Shown here in pieces: positions 25,616-35,791 of a stretch of DNA of 64,000 bases (its first letter is position 1; each line of letters begins with the position of its first letter). This stretch comes from JACMLD01 sp038207265. Its GTDB lineage: Bacteria > Bacteroidota > Bacteroidia > Chitinophagales > Chitinophagaceae. The notes beneath the pieces were generated by a model, which was not told the DNA's origin, did no database searches, and saw only the letters and a program-made list of their open reading frames with translations. The position numbers were made by a program, and so were the translations under genes. The stretch lies in contig JBBQZZ010000004.1 of assembly GCA_038207265.1 (NCBI GenBank), positions 186,001 to 250,000 on the forward strand, written 5' to 3'.

Positions 25616-28000
25616 ATGAGAAAAACTATCTGCATCGCAGCATTGTCATTGGCCCTTGCCAGTACCTATGCACAGAATCAATTGGGGAAATTAACAGTAG
25701 AAAAAATAATGCGGGATCCCAAATGGATGGGAACTTCACCCACGAATATTAACTGGAGCTACGACAGTAAATATATTTACTTTAACTGGAATCCTGAAAA
25801 AGCGCTTACAGATTCCCTTTATTATATCAGCAAAGAAAACACCGTTCCCCAAAAAACAACATACAGTCAACGGGAAGAGAAAACAAACGAAAGAAATATT
25901 GTTTACAATACCAGCCATAATTATTTTGTATACGATAAAGACGGCGATATTTTCATGACCGATGTAAAAACAGGCAAAGAAAAGCGAATTACACAAACCG
26001 CGGAAGTAGAAAGCAATCCCTTATTTTCCTTTAATGATTCCAAAATAGTTTATACCCGCAACCAAAATCTTTTTGCATGGGATATTACAAGCGGTTTAAC
26101 CACGCAGCTCAGCAATTTCCAGCGTGGATCAGCACCACCAAAAGATCTCCGGAAAGACAACCTGAATGCACAGGAAAAATGGCTGAAGGAGGATCAGCTT
26201 AGCAATTTTGACGTATTGCGTAACCGCAAACGCAAAAGAGATGTTACCGATTCAATGAGCAATGCCATACCAAAAAGAAAAGAACTAAGAACTTTGTATA
26301 CAGATGACAAAAGTCAGTTCGGAACCACCATTAGCGCAGATGGACGATTTATAACCTATCGCTTATTTAAGCCCGGGCAAGGAAAAACAACTATTGTACC
26401 CAGTTATGTTACCGAAAGTGGTTTTACAGAAGACATTCCGGGGCGTACCAAGGTTGGTGCACCACAGGGCACGCAGGAATTATTTGTTTTTGATTCGGAG
26501 AAAGATACGGTACTGGCAGTAAAAACAGATTCCGTAGCAGGCATAAAAGATTTACCGGCTTACCTGAAAGACTATCCACTGTTGTATAAAAAGAAACTCA
26601 GCGATTCATTAAACCGTGCCGTAAGTTTCTCAACTCCACTTTGGTCTCCGAAAGCCACCCATGTTATCGTTGATATTCGCGCCCAGGATTATAAAGACAG
26701 ATGGATCATGTTACTGAATCCAGCTACAGGAAAACTAAGTTTGCTTGATCGCCAGCATGACGATGCATGGCTTGGCGGCCCAGGTGTGGGGGGTGGTTTT
26801 GGCGGAAGTAATGAAGGTTGGATAGATGAAAATACTTTCTGGTATCAATCAGAACAAACCGGTTATTCTCATTTATATACAATCGACGTAACGACAGGGA
26901 AGAAAAAAGCGCTGACCAGCGGAAACTTTGAAGTACAGCAGGTTCAGTTATCACGGGACAATAAATATTTTTTTATTGCCAGCAATGAAGTGCATCCGGG
27001 TGAACAGCAATTTTATCGGTTGTCCATTGCCGGTGGACAAAGAGAACGCATTACAACCATGACAGGCGCTAACCAGGTCAGTATCTCACCCGATGAAAAA
27101 TATATTGCTTTCTTATATTCATATAGTAATAAACCGTGGGAGTTATACCTGCAGCAAAATAAACCCGGTGCAAAACCACAGCAGATCACTGATAAAGCCA
27201 TGAGTGATGAATTTAAATCGTACACCTGGAAAGATCCACAGGTAATTACATTTGAAGCGAGAGATGGGGCAAAAGTCTATGCCAGGTTGTATAAACCTGC
27301 AGTAGCAAATCCGTCAAAGCCCGCAGTTATTTTTGTTCACGGTGCCGGCTACCTGCAGAATGCTCATAAATGGTGGAGCAGCTATTTCCGCGAGTATATG
27401 TTCAATAATTTATTATCAGATAATGGCTATACAGTCATGGATATCGATTATCGCGGCAGTGCCGGATACGGAAGAGATTGGCGGACCGGCATCTATCGCT
27501 TTATGGGTGGTAAAGATCTTACAGACCAGGTAGACGTTGCAAAATATATGGTTGATTCATTGGGAGTAAATGCCAAAAAAATTGGGTTGTACGGTGGTTC
27601 TTATGGGGGATTTATTACTTTGATGGCGTTGTTTACCACACCGGATGTGTTTGCAGCTGGTGCGGCATTAAGACCCGTTACAGATTGGGCACAATACAAC
27701 CACGGATATACGGCAGCCATATTAAATGAACCTGTTAACGACAGTATTGCTTACAGAAGAAGTTCTCCATATTATTTTGTAAATGGTTTAAAAGGACACT
27801 TGCTAATCTGTCATGGCATGATCGACACAAATGTAAATTTCCAGGACGCAGTAAAACTTTCGCAACGTTTGATTGAGCTCGGTAAAGATAACTGGGAAAT
27901 GATGGGTTATCCCATGGAAGATCATGGCTTTGTAGAACCCAGCAGCTGGACTGATGAATACAAACGGATTTTTAAATTATTTGAAAACAATTTGAAGTAA
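25616..28000 (+). CDS. S9-family serine peptidase (prolyl oligopeptidase/DPP IV-like)
   Basis: Exported peptidase of 794 residues. The signal peptide covers about 1-19 (STYAQ). A beta-propeller region (about 40-530) precedes an alpha/beta hydrolase domain. Catalytic residues are visible: Ser662 in GGSYGG, Asp737 in HGMIDTNV and His770 in MEDHGF. A Gly-rich insertion (GGPGVGGGFGGSNEG) lies in the propeller. Expected to cleave dipeptides or short peptides in the periplasm. It may be read through from mgtE (34-base gap), though no functional link is evident. Confidence 0.9.
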   Translation: MRKTICIAALSLALASTYAQNQLGKLTVEKIMRDPKWMGTSPTNINWSYDSKYIYFNWNPEKALTDSLYYISKENTVPQKTTYSQREEKTNERNIVYNTSHNYFVYDKDGDIFMTDVKTGKEKRITQTAEVESNPLFSFNDSKIVYTRNQNLFAWDITSGLTTQLSNFQRGSAPPKDLRKDNLNAQEKWLKEDQLSNFDVLRNRKRKRDVTDSMSNAIPKRKELRTLYTDDKSQFGTTISADGRFITYRLFKPGQGKTTIVPSYVTESGFTEDIPGRTKVGAPQGTQELFVFDSEKDTVLAVKTDSVAGIKDLPAYLKDYPLLYKKKLSDSLNRAVSFSTPLWSPKATHVIVDIRAQDYKDRWIMLLNPATGKLSLLDRQHDDAWLGGPGVGGGFGGSNEGWIDENTFWYQSEQTGYSHLYTIDVTTGKKKALTSGNFEVQQVQLSRDNKYFFIASNEVHPGEQQFYRLSIAGGQRERITTMTGANQVSISPDEKYIAFLYSYSNKPWELYLQQNKPGAKPQQITDKAMSDEFKSYTWKDPQVITFEARDGAKVYARLYKPAVANPSKPAVIFVHGAGYLQNAHKWWSSYFREYMFNNLLSDNGYTVMDIDYRGSAGYGRDWRTGIYRFMGGKDLTDQVDVAKYMVDSLGVNAKKIGLYGGSYGGFITLMALFTTPDVFAAGAALRPVTDWAQYNHGYTAAILNEPVNDSIAYRRSSPYYFVNGLKGHLLICHGMIDTNVNFQDAVKLSQRLIELGKDNWEMMGYPMEDHGFVEPSSWTDEYKRIFKLFENNLK

Positions 28001-28278
28001 GTTCCCAGCATTTGCTTTTTCACCGATTCAAGCTAGCTGCAGTCTGTTCACAAAAGCGCTAACGATCAACCAGCTATTTATCGGTTACATCTTTACTTGT
28101 ACTTTCATATGTAAGATGAAAAGTAAAAGTTATTCCCAAACTGTGATTATAATACATGGAAACTAAAATCGCGTTAATGGTATCACTGCCTTTTAAACCG
28201 TTTATAAAGTAGTTAATCTCCTAATAAATTCCATAATACCGCACTCTTATATTTCCATCATTCATCAACTTTGAATTA

Positions 28279-28876
28279 CAGCCCAGAAAGGGCGTAATAT
28301 CTTAACGATGGGCGTAGCCCGTCGAGGAGTGACACGAAGCGCAGCCCGTCGCCCAGTGACACGATGGGCGCAGCCCGTCGCCCAGTGACACGATGAGCGC
28401 ACCCTCGCGGGGAACACGAGGTGCAGCCCGTCGCGGAGAGACACGAAGTTCAGCCCGTCTCACAGTAACCGACAGCCGCAGTACTGCGCATAACGTCAGC
28501 CCTGAAAGGGCGTAATATCTTAACGATGGGTGCAGCCCGTCGCGGAGAGACACGAAGTGCAGCACGTCTCACAGTAACCGACAGCCGCAGTACTGCGCAT
28601 AACGTCAGTCCTGAAAGGGCGTAATATCTTAACGATGGGCGCAGCCCGTCGCGGAGTGACACGAAGCGCAGCCCGTCTCACAGTAACCGACAGCCGCAGT
28701 ACTGCGCATAACGTCAGCCCTGAAAGGGTGTAATATCTTAACGATGGGCGCAGCCCGTCGCGGAGTGACACGAAGCGCAGCCCGTCGCCCAGTGACACGA
28801 TGAGCGCGCACCGTCGCGGAGAACACGAGGCGCAGCTCATCGAGAAGCTACACGAGACGCAGCCGTCGCACCTCGC
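28279..28876. repeat. GC-rich array of REP-like hairpin repeats
   Basis: About 600 bases made almost wholly of a 26-29-base unit of the type ACGATGGGCGCAGCCCGTCG followed by (C/G)GAGTGAC. The core GGGC-GCA-GCCC is a hairpin. A second hairpin GCCCT-GAA-AGGGC and the palindrome GCAGTACTGC recur at fixed places. The region is far more GC-rich than its surroundings. It ends about 20 bases before the transposase gene. Open frames on the minus strand are by-products of the repeats. The 280 bases before it (28001-28278) show no gene and no repeat. Confidence 0.85.
28497..28786. repeat. 109-base higher-order tandem repeat, 2.7 copies
   Basis: Copies start at 28497, 28606 and 28715 (CAG(C/T)CCTGAAAGGG), an exact period of 109; the third matches for 72 bases and then changes to another arrangement of the short unit. 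Each 109-mer is four short units of 26, 29, 27 and 27 bases. The first block, 28279-28496, is 218 bases, twice the period, but differs inside. Copies are nearly identical, which points to recent amplification. Confidence 0.85.
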
Positions 28877-28897
28877 AAAACACAAAAAAAGTAAACC

Positions 28898-29350
28898 ATG
28901 GGACAATCCCTCGTTCAAAACTATCTACACATCGTATTCAGCACGAAGTATCGTATACCGATGATATTCCCTCCGTTCGAACAGGAACTTCACAGTTACC
29001 TGGGTGGTATCTGTAAAAAACTTGAAAGCCCACCGATAAAAATTGGCGGCTATAAAGATCATATTCATATCCTATGCCGGCTGTCAAAAAAAATTGCATT
29101 AATGAAATTACTGGAGGAAGTCAAATCCCATTCTTCCAAATGGATGAAAACAAATGATGCATCTTTGAAAAATTTTTACTGGCAGGATGGTTATGGAGCA
29201 TTCTCAGTAAACCCTGCGGAGATCGATCGTGTAATAAATTATATCAGCAACCAACATGTTCACCACAATAAAAAAACATTCCAGGATGAATACAGATGGC
29301 TTTTAAAAAAATACGGAGTTGCATATGATGAACGTTATGTATGGGATTAA
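28898..29350 (+). CDS. IS200-like/REP-associated Y1 (HUH) transposase
   Basis: 150-residue single-domain transposase of the Y1_Tnp family that nicks and rejoins single-stranded DNA at hairpins. The HUH motif is His55-Ile-His57 (KDHIHILCRL); the nucleophile is Tyr115 (INYISNQHVHH) with Gln119 four residues on. The opening MGQSLVQNYLHIVFSTK and closing YDERYVWD are typical of this branch. Length matches the family and all catalytic residues are present, so the gene looks intact. No TnpB partner is present. The array just upstream offers the expected hairpin substrate. Confidence 0.88.
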   Translation: MGQSLVQNYLHIVFSTKYRIPMIFPPFEQELHSYLGGICKKLESPPIKIGGYKDHIHILCRLSKKIALMKLLEEVKSHSSKWMKTNDASLKNFYWQDGYGAFSVNPAEIDRVINYISNQHVHHNKKTFQDEYRWLLKKYGVAYDERYVWD

Positions 29351-29581
29351 TTTTTTTGTCGGGAGTTGCAATGGTATCTTATCATTCTTTTCTTTACTCT
29401 TGTAGGTTTGCTTACAATAGTAATATCTGAACTAAATTCACTTGCTCAGTTCTTATGGCCTAATACACTCACTTCTCCTTGCTCTTGTTAACCCCTTGTC
29501 AAGAATAGAAATAAAACGATACTTTGACTTAAACCGGCGATATTTTTTGGTAATATTGCCCTTTAAGTAAAATCAAACGCT

Positions 29582-31420
29582 ATGTGTGGAATTGTAGCCT
29601 ATCTGGGACCACGTGAAGCATTCCCAATCATATTAAAGGGATTAAAGCGACTTGAGTATCGCGGTTATGATAGTTCGGGTGTGGCACTGCTTAGCAATAA
29701 AGGGCTGAATGTTTACAAGAAAAAAGGTCGAGTGGCGGAACTGGAAGAAAGCCTGTTAGGCACTGACCTGCATGCCCACGCGGGAATTGGACATACCCGA
29801 TGGGCTACTCATGGAGAACCCAGCGACAGGAATGCGCATCCACATACTTCCTCCAATGGCAAACTGGCTATGATACATAATGGAATTATTGAAAACTATG
29901 CACAGTTAAAAAAAGATTTACAAAATAAAGGCTACACGTTTAAAAGTGATACAGATACGGAAGTGTTGCTCAATTTCATTGAAGACATTCAAAAAAATAA
30001 TAATTGCGGACTGGAAGAGGCCATGAGAATTGCATTGAAAAGGGTGACTGGAGCTTATGTGATTGTGATATTGGACCAGGATAACCCGGATATGCTAATC
30101 GCTGCGAGAAAAGGAAGTCCATTGGTAATTGGTGTAGGGAAAGGAGAACATTTCTTGGCTTCTGATGCAACACCTATTATAGAATACACCAAAGAAGTAG
30201 TGTATGTGAACGACTATGAAATGGCCATCATCCGCCCGGATGAATTGATTTTGAAAAACCTGGGCAACGAAAAAATTACTCCTTATATCCAAAAACTGGA
30301 TATGGAATTAGCCGCTATTGAAAAAGAAGGCTTTGAACATTTCATGCTCAAAGAAATTTTTGAACAACCTGCTACCATTTATGATTGTTTACGTGGAAGG
30401 CTGGATGCAGTGGCCGGTACCATTACCATGAGTGGTGTTCAAAATTACATTGAACAACTTACCAATGCCAACCGGATTATTATAATTGCCTGCGGAACCA
30501 GCTGGCACGCGGGGTTGGTGGCTGAATACATAATGGAAGAGCTCTGTCGCATCCCCGTCGAGGTTGAGTATGCGTCCGAATTTCGTTATCGCAATCCAAT
30601 TGTAAACAAGGGTGATGTGATTATTGCCATTTCACAAAGTGGTGAAACAGCCGATACATTGGTGGCTATTGAGAAAGCCAGGGAACAGGGGGCTATAATT
30701 TTTGGGGTTTTGAATGTAGTAGGATCTTCTATAGCCAGGGCTTCTCACGCTGGCGCATATACGCATGCCGGGCCGGAAATAGGTGTTGCCAGTACCAAAG
30801 CGTTTACTGCACAACTGGCCGTACTAACCATGGTTGCCTTGAAAATAGCGCACGAAAAAGGCACTATTAACCATGACCGTTATATGTATTTGCTGAATGA
30901 ACTGCATGTAATCCCCGATAAAGTTGCCAGCATCCTGGAGAATACAAACAATATCAAAAGAATTGCAGACAAATACAAAGATGCAAACAACGCATTATTC
31001 CTGGGACGTGGTTATAATTTCCCCATTGCCTTAGAAGGTGCATTAAAATTAAAAGAGATTTCTTACATCCATGCGGAGGGTTATCCGGCTGCAGAAATGA
31101 AACATGGACCCATTGCATTGGTAGATGAAAAACTGCCGGTTGTATTTGTGGCAACAAAGGATGTTTATTACGAAAAAATTGTTAGCAATATCCAGGAGAT
31201 AAAAGCACGCAAAGGAAAAGTGATTGCTGTGATCAGCGAAGGGGATGAAACCATTGCCGGCATGGCAGACGATGTTATGATTGTACCGCAGGCTGATGAA
31301 ATTGTTGCACCGCTGTTAACCGTCATACCTTTGCAATTATTAAGTTATTATACAGGTGTAGCCAAAGGACTTGATGTTGACAAACCCCGCAACCTTGCAA
31401 AAAGCGTAACGGTGGAATAA
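29582..31420 (+). CDS. glmS: Glutamine--fructose-6-phosphate aminotransferase (isomerizing)
   Basis: 612 residues, complete. It makes glucosamine-6-phosphate, the first step toward UDP-GlcNAc for peptidoglycan and lipopolysaccharide. Cys2 in MCGIVAYLG is the glutaminase nucleophile once Met is removed. The GATase domain covers about 1-225 (GYDSSGVA, HTRWATHGEPSDRNAHPH), two SIS domains cover about 285-600 (ACGTSWHAG, ISQSGETADT, STKAFTAQ, AEMKHGPIALVDE), and the usual end KSVTVE is present. No glmS ribozyme is seen; the upstream 230 bases are unstructured. Confidence 0.97.
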   Translation: MCGIVAYLGPREAFPIILKGLKRLEYRGYDSSGVALLSNKGLNVYKKKGRVAELEESLLGTDLHAHAGIGHTRWATHGEPSDRNAHPHTSSNGKLAMIHNGIIENYAQLKKDLQNKGYTFKSDTDTEVLLNFIEDIQKNNNCGLEEAMRIALKRVTGAYVIVILDQDNPDMLIAARKGSPLVIGVGKGEHFLASDATPIIEYTKEVVYVNDYEMAIIRPDELILKNLGNEKITPYIQKLDMELAAIEKEGFEHFMLKEIFEQPATIYDCLRGRLDAVAGTITMSGVQNYIEQLTNANRIIIIACGTSWHAGLVAEYIMEELCRIPVEVEYASEFRYRNPIVNKGDVIIAISQSGETADTLVAIEKAREQGAIIFGVLNVVGSSIARASHAGAYTHAGPEIGVASTKAFTAQLAVLTMVALKIAHEKGTINHDRYMYLLNELHVIPDKVASILENTNNIKRIADKYKDANNALFLGRGYNFPIALEGALKLKEISYIHAEGYPAAEMKHGPIALVDEKLPVVFVATKDVYYEKIVSNIQEIKARKGKVIAVISEGDETIAGMADDVMIVPQADEIVAPLLTVIPLQLLSYYTGVAKGLDVDKPRNLAKSVTVE

Positions 31421-31483
31421 ATCAGATGGGTACACACACAATTGCGTTGAACAAGTATAACGCCTTCTTTCAAAATTCAATAG

Positions 31484-33688
31484 ATGAATATCATTCGAAA
31501 AAGCCCTGTTGATTCACTTGGTTATCATTTTATACCAGGATCGTTTTTACCAAAAGGGAAAGACGAATACTATCTGCGCAATAAGCAAAATAGAAACGGT
31601 ATTAATTACCGGAAACTAACTGCTTTCGAAATTGAATTATTGGTACGCAACCGTAATACTTCTGATAACTGGAACAATATTTTAGTGTCTGATGCATTTT
31701 CGCCGGAGATGGTGCAAAATTGTAAATTTTATGGATTGGTGCGCATTGGTAAATTAGAGGCTTTCTATCTTGAGTTTCACAATCTTCGAAGACCCGTTGG
31801 TTTATATAATAGCACCATCATCAGTTCTGATCTCGGAAATAATGTGGTGGTGGATAATTGTAACTATCTCTCCCATTATATTATTGGCAATGAAGTGATG
31901 ATAGTAAATGTGAATGAATTGGCAACAACGGATTATGCTCGTTTTGGCAACGGATTGGTAAAAGATGGTGAGGAAGAAAAAAACAGGATCTGGCTGGAAG
32001 TCTGTAATGAAAACGGCGGCCGGAAAATTATTCCTTTCGATGGTATGTTGCCCGGAGATGCTTACTTATGGACGCGATACAGGGACAACACAACATTACA
32101 GGAAAAATTTAAGGAATTTACCGACAACCAATTTGATAAACGACGCGGATATTATGGTGAAATTGGTGATCGAACTGTTATCAAAAACTGCAGGATCATC
32201 AAAGATGTTTGGATTGGAACTGATGCGTACATCAAAGGGGCCAATAAACTAAAAAACCTGACCATTAATTCCAATGGCCATGCTAAATCACAGGTAGGTG
32301 AGGGTTGTGAACTGGTGAATGGTATTATAGGAGAAGGCTGTCGCATATTCTATGGCGCAAAAGCAGTTCGTTTTATAATGGCTTCTCACTCCCAATTAAA
32401 GTATGGTGCAAGATTGATTAACTCATACCTTGGTAATAATGCCACCATTTCCTGTTGTGAAGTTTTAAATTCATTGATTTTTCCCGGGCATGAACAACAC
32501 CATAATAACTCCTTTTTATGTGCGGCACTTGTCATGGGACAAAGCAATATGGCTGCAGGCGCTACCATTGGATCTAATCACAATAGCCGAAGTGCCGATG
32601 GTGAACTAATTGCAGGTCGGGGGTTCTGGCCCGGATTATGTGTAAGCTTAAAACACAATTCGAAATTTGCAAGTTTCGCTATTCTGGCCAAGGGAGACTA
32701 TCCGGCAGAATTAAATATCCCATTTCCATTTTCTTTAATCAGTGATGATGTAAGTCACAACCGTTTGATCATCATGCCTGGTTATTGGTTTATGTACAAT
32801 ATGTATGCACTCGCACGCAACGCATGGAAATATACGGATCGCGATAAGCGAACTGAAAGAACACAACTCATAGAATATGATTTCCTGGCACCGGACAGCA
32901 TAAATGAAATCATCACTTCGTTATCGCTGCTGAAAACAATTACCGGGAACGCCTATGCGAAAAAACTGCAATTACGGTTAACAAAGAATGAAATTGATAA
33001 AGCCGGTGAAAAATTGCTGGAAGAGAAAAATGATTTGGTAAATGAAATGGATTTGATTACAGAAGAAATTGAAAACAGTGACCGACAGGTTGTTCTTATA
33101 AAAGTGTTGCAGTGCTATCATTTATTTAAAGAACTAATTGAATGGTACGCAACTACCGAGTTAATACAATTCATTGAAAACAACCAAATAAAAACGAGTG
33201 AAGCATTTTTTAAACAGTTACCGGCTGCCGGCAAAAAAACTGAATGGATTAATATAGGAGGTCAACTGATAGCCCAGCCAGTATTGGATAAATTTCTGCA
33301 GCAAATTCAAAACGGCAAAATTAAAACATGGGCAGCCGTACACTCATTTTATAAAAAACAGTCCGCTATATACGCGCAACAAAAATTACAACACGCGCTG
33401 GCATCCTTAAAAGAAATACATGGCATCGATCTTAAGAAAGACAAGAAGGCATTTAAACCCTTGCTACTACGCAGCGTGCTTACTAAGGAATGGATGGTAA
33501 AAAATATTTATGAAAGCCGTGCAAAAGACTACGACAATGCGTTTCGGCAAATGGTTTATGAAAACAACAACGAGATGAACTCCGTCACCGGGAAATTAAA
33601 GGACAATAGTTTTATTGCAGAACAGGCGGAAAACCTGGTCGCTTTTAAAAAAACAACACAACGCATCATAAAAATGATGAAGCTGTAA
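31484..33688 (+). CDS. DUF4954-family protein (hexapeptide-repeat left-handed beta-helix)
   Basis: 734 residues. The N-terminal part (about 1-120) with RKLTAFEIELLVRNRNTSDNW and the central region (about 110-400) with hexapeptide-like iterations (GLYNSTIISSDLGNNVVVDN, then GEGCELVNGIIGEGCRIFYG) match DUF4954, a Bacteroidota family annotated near sugar-phosphate enzymes. The C-terminal third is helical and Lys-rich. It begins 63 bases after glmS on the same strand; the helix fold is shared with sugar nucleotidyl- and acyltransferases, so a role in hexosamine metabolism is possible but unproven. Confidence 0.8.
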   Translation: MNIIRKSPVDSLGYHFIPGSFLPKGKDEYYLRNKQNRNGINYRKLTAFEIELLVRNRNTSDNWNNILVSDAFSPEMVQNCKFYGLVRIGKLEAFYLEFHNLRRPVGLYNSTIISSDLGNNVVVDNCNYLSHYIIGNEVMIVNVNELATTDYARFGNGLVKDGEEEKNRIWLEVCNENGGRKIIPFDGMLPGDAYLWTRYRDNTTLQEKFKEFTDNQFDKRRGYYGEIGDRTVIKNCRIIKDVWIGTDAYIKGANKLKNLTINSNGHAKSQVGEGCELVNGIIGEGCRIFYGAKAVRFIMASHSQLKYGARLINSYLGNNATISCCEVLNSLIFPGHEQHHNNSFLCAALVMGQSNMAAGATIGSNHNSRSADGELIAGRGFWPGLCVSLKHNSKFASFAILAKGDYPAELNIPFPFSLISDDVSHNRLIIMPGYWFMYNMYALARNAWKYTDRDKRTERTQLIEYDFLAPDSINEIITSLSLLKTITGNAYAKKLQLRLTKNEIDKAGEKLLEEKNDLVNEMDLITEEIENSDRQVVLIKVLQCYHLFKELIEWYATTELIQFIENNQIKTSEAFFKQLPAAGKKTEWINIGGQLIAQPVLDKFLQQIQNGKIKTWAAVHSFYKKQSAIYAQQKLQHALASLKEIHGIDLKKDKKAFKPLLLRSVLTKEWMVKNIYESRAKDYDNAFRQMVYENNNEMNSVTGKLKDNSFIAEQAENLVAFKKTTQRIIKMMKL

Positions 33689-33697
33689 CTTTTATAG

Positions 33698-35791
33698 CTA
33701 TAATTTCACAAATTGAATGCTTGCAAGACAATAACTACCTTCCCGGGCACTCAATAAATATGACCCTGCCGGAAGATCAGATAATCTCAATGGAATGCTG
33801 TTAAGGCCTGCTGAAATTTTATATTGAAAACCAGCGATGTTTCTGCCGATTATATCGTTGATGATTATCCGCAAATTCGCGTTGTGACTACTATTCAACT
33901 GCAATAAAGCATTCCCATGAATGACCGATGGTATTATCCTGCTGAATGTTTTATCATTTCCTTTAACAGAAATTATATTACTATAAAATGTTTCGCTGAT
34001 TCCAATCACCTGCAGCCGGTACCATTGCATACTTACAACAAGTCTCGAATCGCGGTACTGATAATCAAACCCGTCTTTTATGGCTTTGATATTGGCAATG
34101 GTAGAAAAATGAATCCCGTCTGATGATGCCTGTAATTCAAACCAAACCGGTAATAGCGCATTATCGGTTTTCCAGATTAACTGTACAGCTTCATTTGTTT
34201 TTTGAGCGCTAAACAAAAAATCCCTGACAGGCAATGGATTTTGCAGCGCAGCATTGCTGGACAATGTAAAATAAGTGTTGGTATTGGGTGCTATAAAACG
34301 GGCGACATCGCTAATTACCGAGCCAATACCAACCACTCCGGTGGTGCCCGTATTTCCAGCATCCTGCCAAACCACACTAAGCAATTGTGCTACCCGTAAT
34401 GAAGAAAGGTCCGTTACGCCACCACTGTTCACGTTATCAAAAGACAATTCGATGTTAGCAGTGGCATTCGCCGCATCAGCCTCAACGGACCAATATTCCA
34501 GTGATGAAATATGATCGACACCTGTTCCCACAACATTCGAAAGCAACTGAGGATTGCTTTTAAAAAATTCTACTGTATAACTACCGGTAGCATTTTTTAA
34601 TTCAAGCCATCGCTGCACAATACCTTTTCCTACCGGGAAAAGAAAATGAAAGGAGCCATTCAATCCTTCTTTCCTGAGCCTGCCATTAATAAAACTATTA
34701 TTGCTGGCAGAGTCCGCTATTAGTGAACAAGTACTCAGCAAATTAACTTTGAATAAATTTGTATGTACTATTCCATTGACAAGGGCCAGTTTGAATGGAA
34801 GGGAAATATCTGAAAGCAAAGAGATTCCTGCGGGGTTATTGATCCTGAAATTTACGCTGTTGATGATACCACCCGAAATATTTACCTGCTGAATGTTAAC
34901 ACCATTTAATTCCATTACCGGTAATCCGGTAGATGACTCCGTAATGCTGCCACTGCTTTGAATGAGATTTCCTTTTATAAAAGTGGTATTATTGTTCGGC
35001 TGACTGGCGATATTAAAAACACCACCGTTTTGAATATAATCTCGTTTTATTATTACATTATTTGTTATATCAAGATTGACAGTAACACCCGTGTTGATGA
35101 CCAGGTCTCCGTTAATATTTAAAGGACTTGCTGCAATAGCATTGTAAGTCTGTGTACCACCAGACGCCTCTGAATTAAACATTAATATGCCATAAAACCT
35201 GTTGGCCGACGAAAATGTATAACTACCCCCCGGCACATCAAATTTAAAAATTCCTGTCTCTGTACCCGGAGATTTTGATAAAAGACTAACCAACGTTGCA
35301 TGAGATGCTCTTGTGTTGTGCGTATATTGACCACCGTTATTAATTTGAATGGAATCAGCCACCAACACAGCATTTCCGCTTGTATTTCCGGAACGGTTAC
35401 TAAAAATCCCTCCGTTGTTAATAGTGATTCCATAACCCGGTCCGGTTGCAGCAAATGCAGGAACAGTAGCTACATTAGAAGGAGGCAATACCAGTTCAAT
35501 ATGTCTGCCATTGTCGGGGGAAATAGAAATTGTCTTAACTGTAATCGCTAAACTTCCGCCCGGCAGGGTTACTGTATAATCAACAGCTACAAAACTATTG
35601 TCCAACTGTACATTATCTCCTGGTGCCGGAACTACATCGCCTACCCAGTTAGCCGCCGAGTTCCATTGACCGTCGCTTGCTTCACCATCCCATTTCAATT
35701 GTGCCGCTAAAGAATTTGAAAATAAAATGAAAATAAGGAACAGATAATTCAACCTGGTTTTGAACCCTTTCGTCACTGATAGATATTTCAT
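33698..35791 (-). CDS. Secreted protein with T9SS type A sorting domain
   Basis: 697 residues. A signal peptide covers about 1-31 (SNSLAAQ). The N-terminal module WDGEASDGQWNSAANWVGDVVP with PGDNVQLDN is a repeat-opening phrase common in surface beta-helix proteins. A right-handed beta-helix style region with many NGG and IN turns follows (about 60-330), then a beta-sandwich around 380-520. The last about 80 residues (IIGRNIAGFQYKISAGLNSI, LPAGSYLLSAREG) fit the T9SS type A sorting signal. Exported and probably anchored at the surface; ligand unknown. Tail-to-tail with the DUF4954 gene, 9-base gap. Confidence 0.82.
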   Translation of the reverse strand: MKYLSVTKGFKTRLNYLFLIFILFSNSLAAQLKWDGEASDGQWNSAANWVGDVVPAPGDNVQLDNSFVAVDYTVTLPGGSLAITVKTISISPDNGRHIELVLPPSNVATVPAFAATGPGYGITINNGGIFSNRSGNTSGNAVLVADSIQINNGGQYTHNTRASHATLVSLLSKSPGTETGIFKFDVPGGSYTFSSANRFYGILMFNSEASGGTQTYNAIAASPLNINGDLVINTGVTVNLDITNNVIIKRDYIQNGGVFNIASQPNNNTTFIKGNLIQSSGSITESSTGLPVMELNGVNIQQVNISGGIINSVNFRINNPAGISLLSDISLPFKLALVNGIVHTNLFKVNLLSTCSLIADSASNNSFINGRLRKEGLNGSFHFLFPVGKGIVQRWLELKNATGSYTVEFFKSNPQLLSNVVGTGVDHISSLEYWSVEADAANATANIELSFDNVNSGGVTDLSSLRVAQLLSVVWQDAGNTGTTGVVGIGSVISDVARFIAPNTNTYFTLSSNAALQNPLPVRDFLFSAQKTNEAVQLIWKTDNALLPVWFELQASSDGIHFSTIANIKAIKDGFDYQYRDSRLVVSMQWYRLQVIGISETFYSNIISVKGNDKTFSRIIPSVIHGNALLQLNSSHNANLRIIINDIIGRNIAGFQYKISAGLNSIPLRLSDLPAGSYLLSAREGSYCLASIQFVKL

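Larger units (their letters stand above)
28279..29350 (+). mobile_element. Putative REP/RAYT-type unit (hairpin array plus Y1 transposase)
   Basis: The hairpin array and the HUH transposase gene are adjacent in the layout of REP-associated tyrosine transposases. No hairpin or repeat copy is found on the far side (29351-29581), and no direct duplication is visible, so this is not a standard IS200 element with two hairpin ends. The boundaries are those of the array and the gene, not proven ends. Confidence 0.5.

Noticed and set aside
28279..28876. Possible CRISPR array
   Set aside because: Units are contiguous without unique spacers, vary in length and contain hairpins, and no cas gene is near.
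28302..28918. Overlapping minus-strand reading frames of 65-132 codons in the repeat array
   Set aside because: They are all translations of the same hairpin repeats, with no start signals or family features; they arise from the GC-rich repeat itself.
29351..29581. Right-hand hairpin end of an IS200 element
   Set aside because: No hairpin or match to the upstream repeats could be found after the transposase gene.
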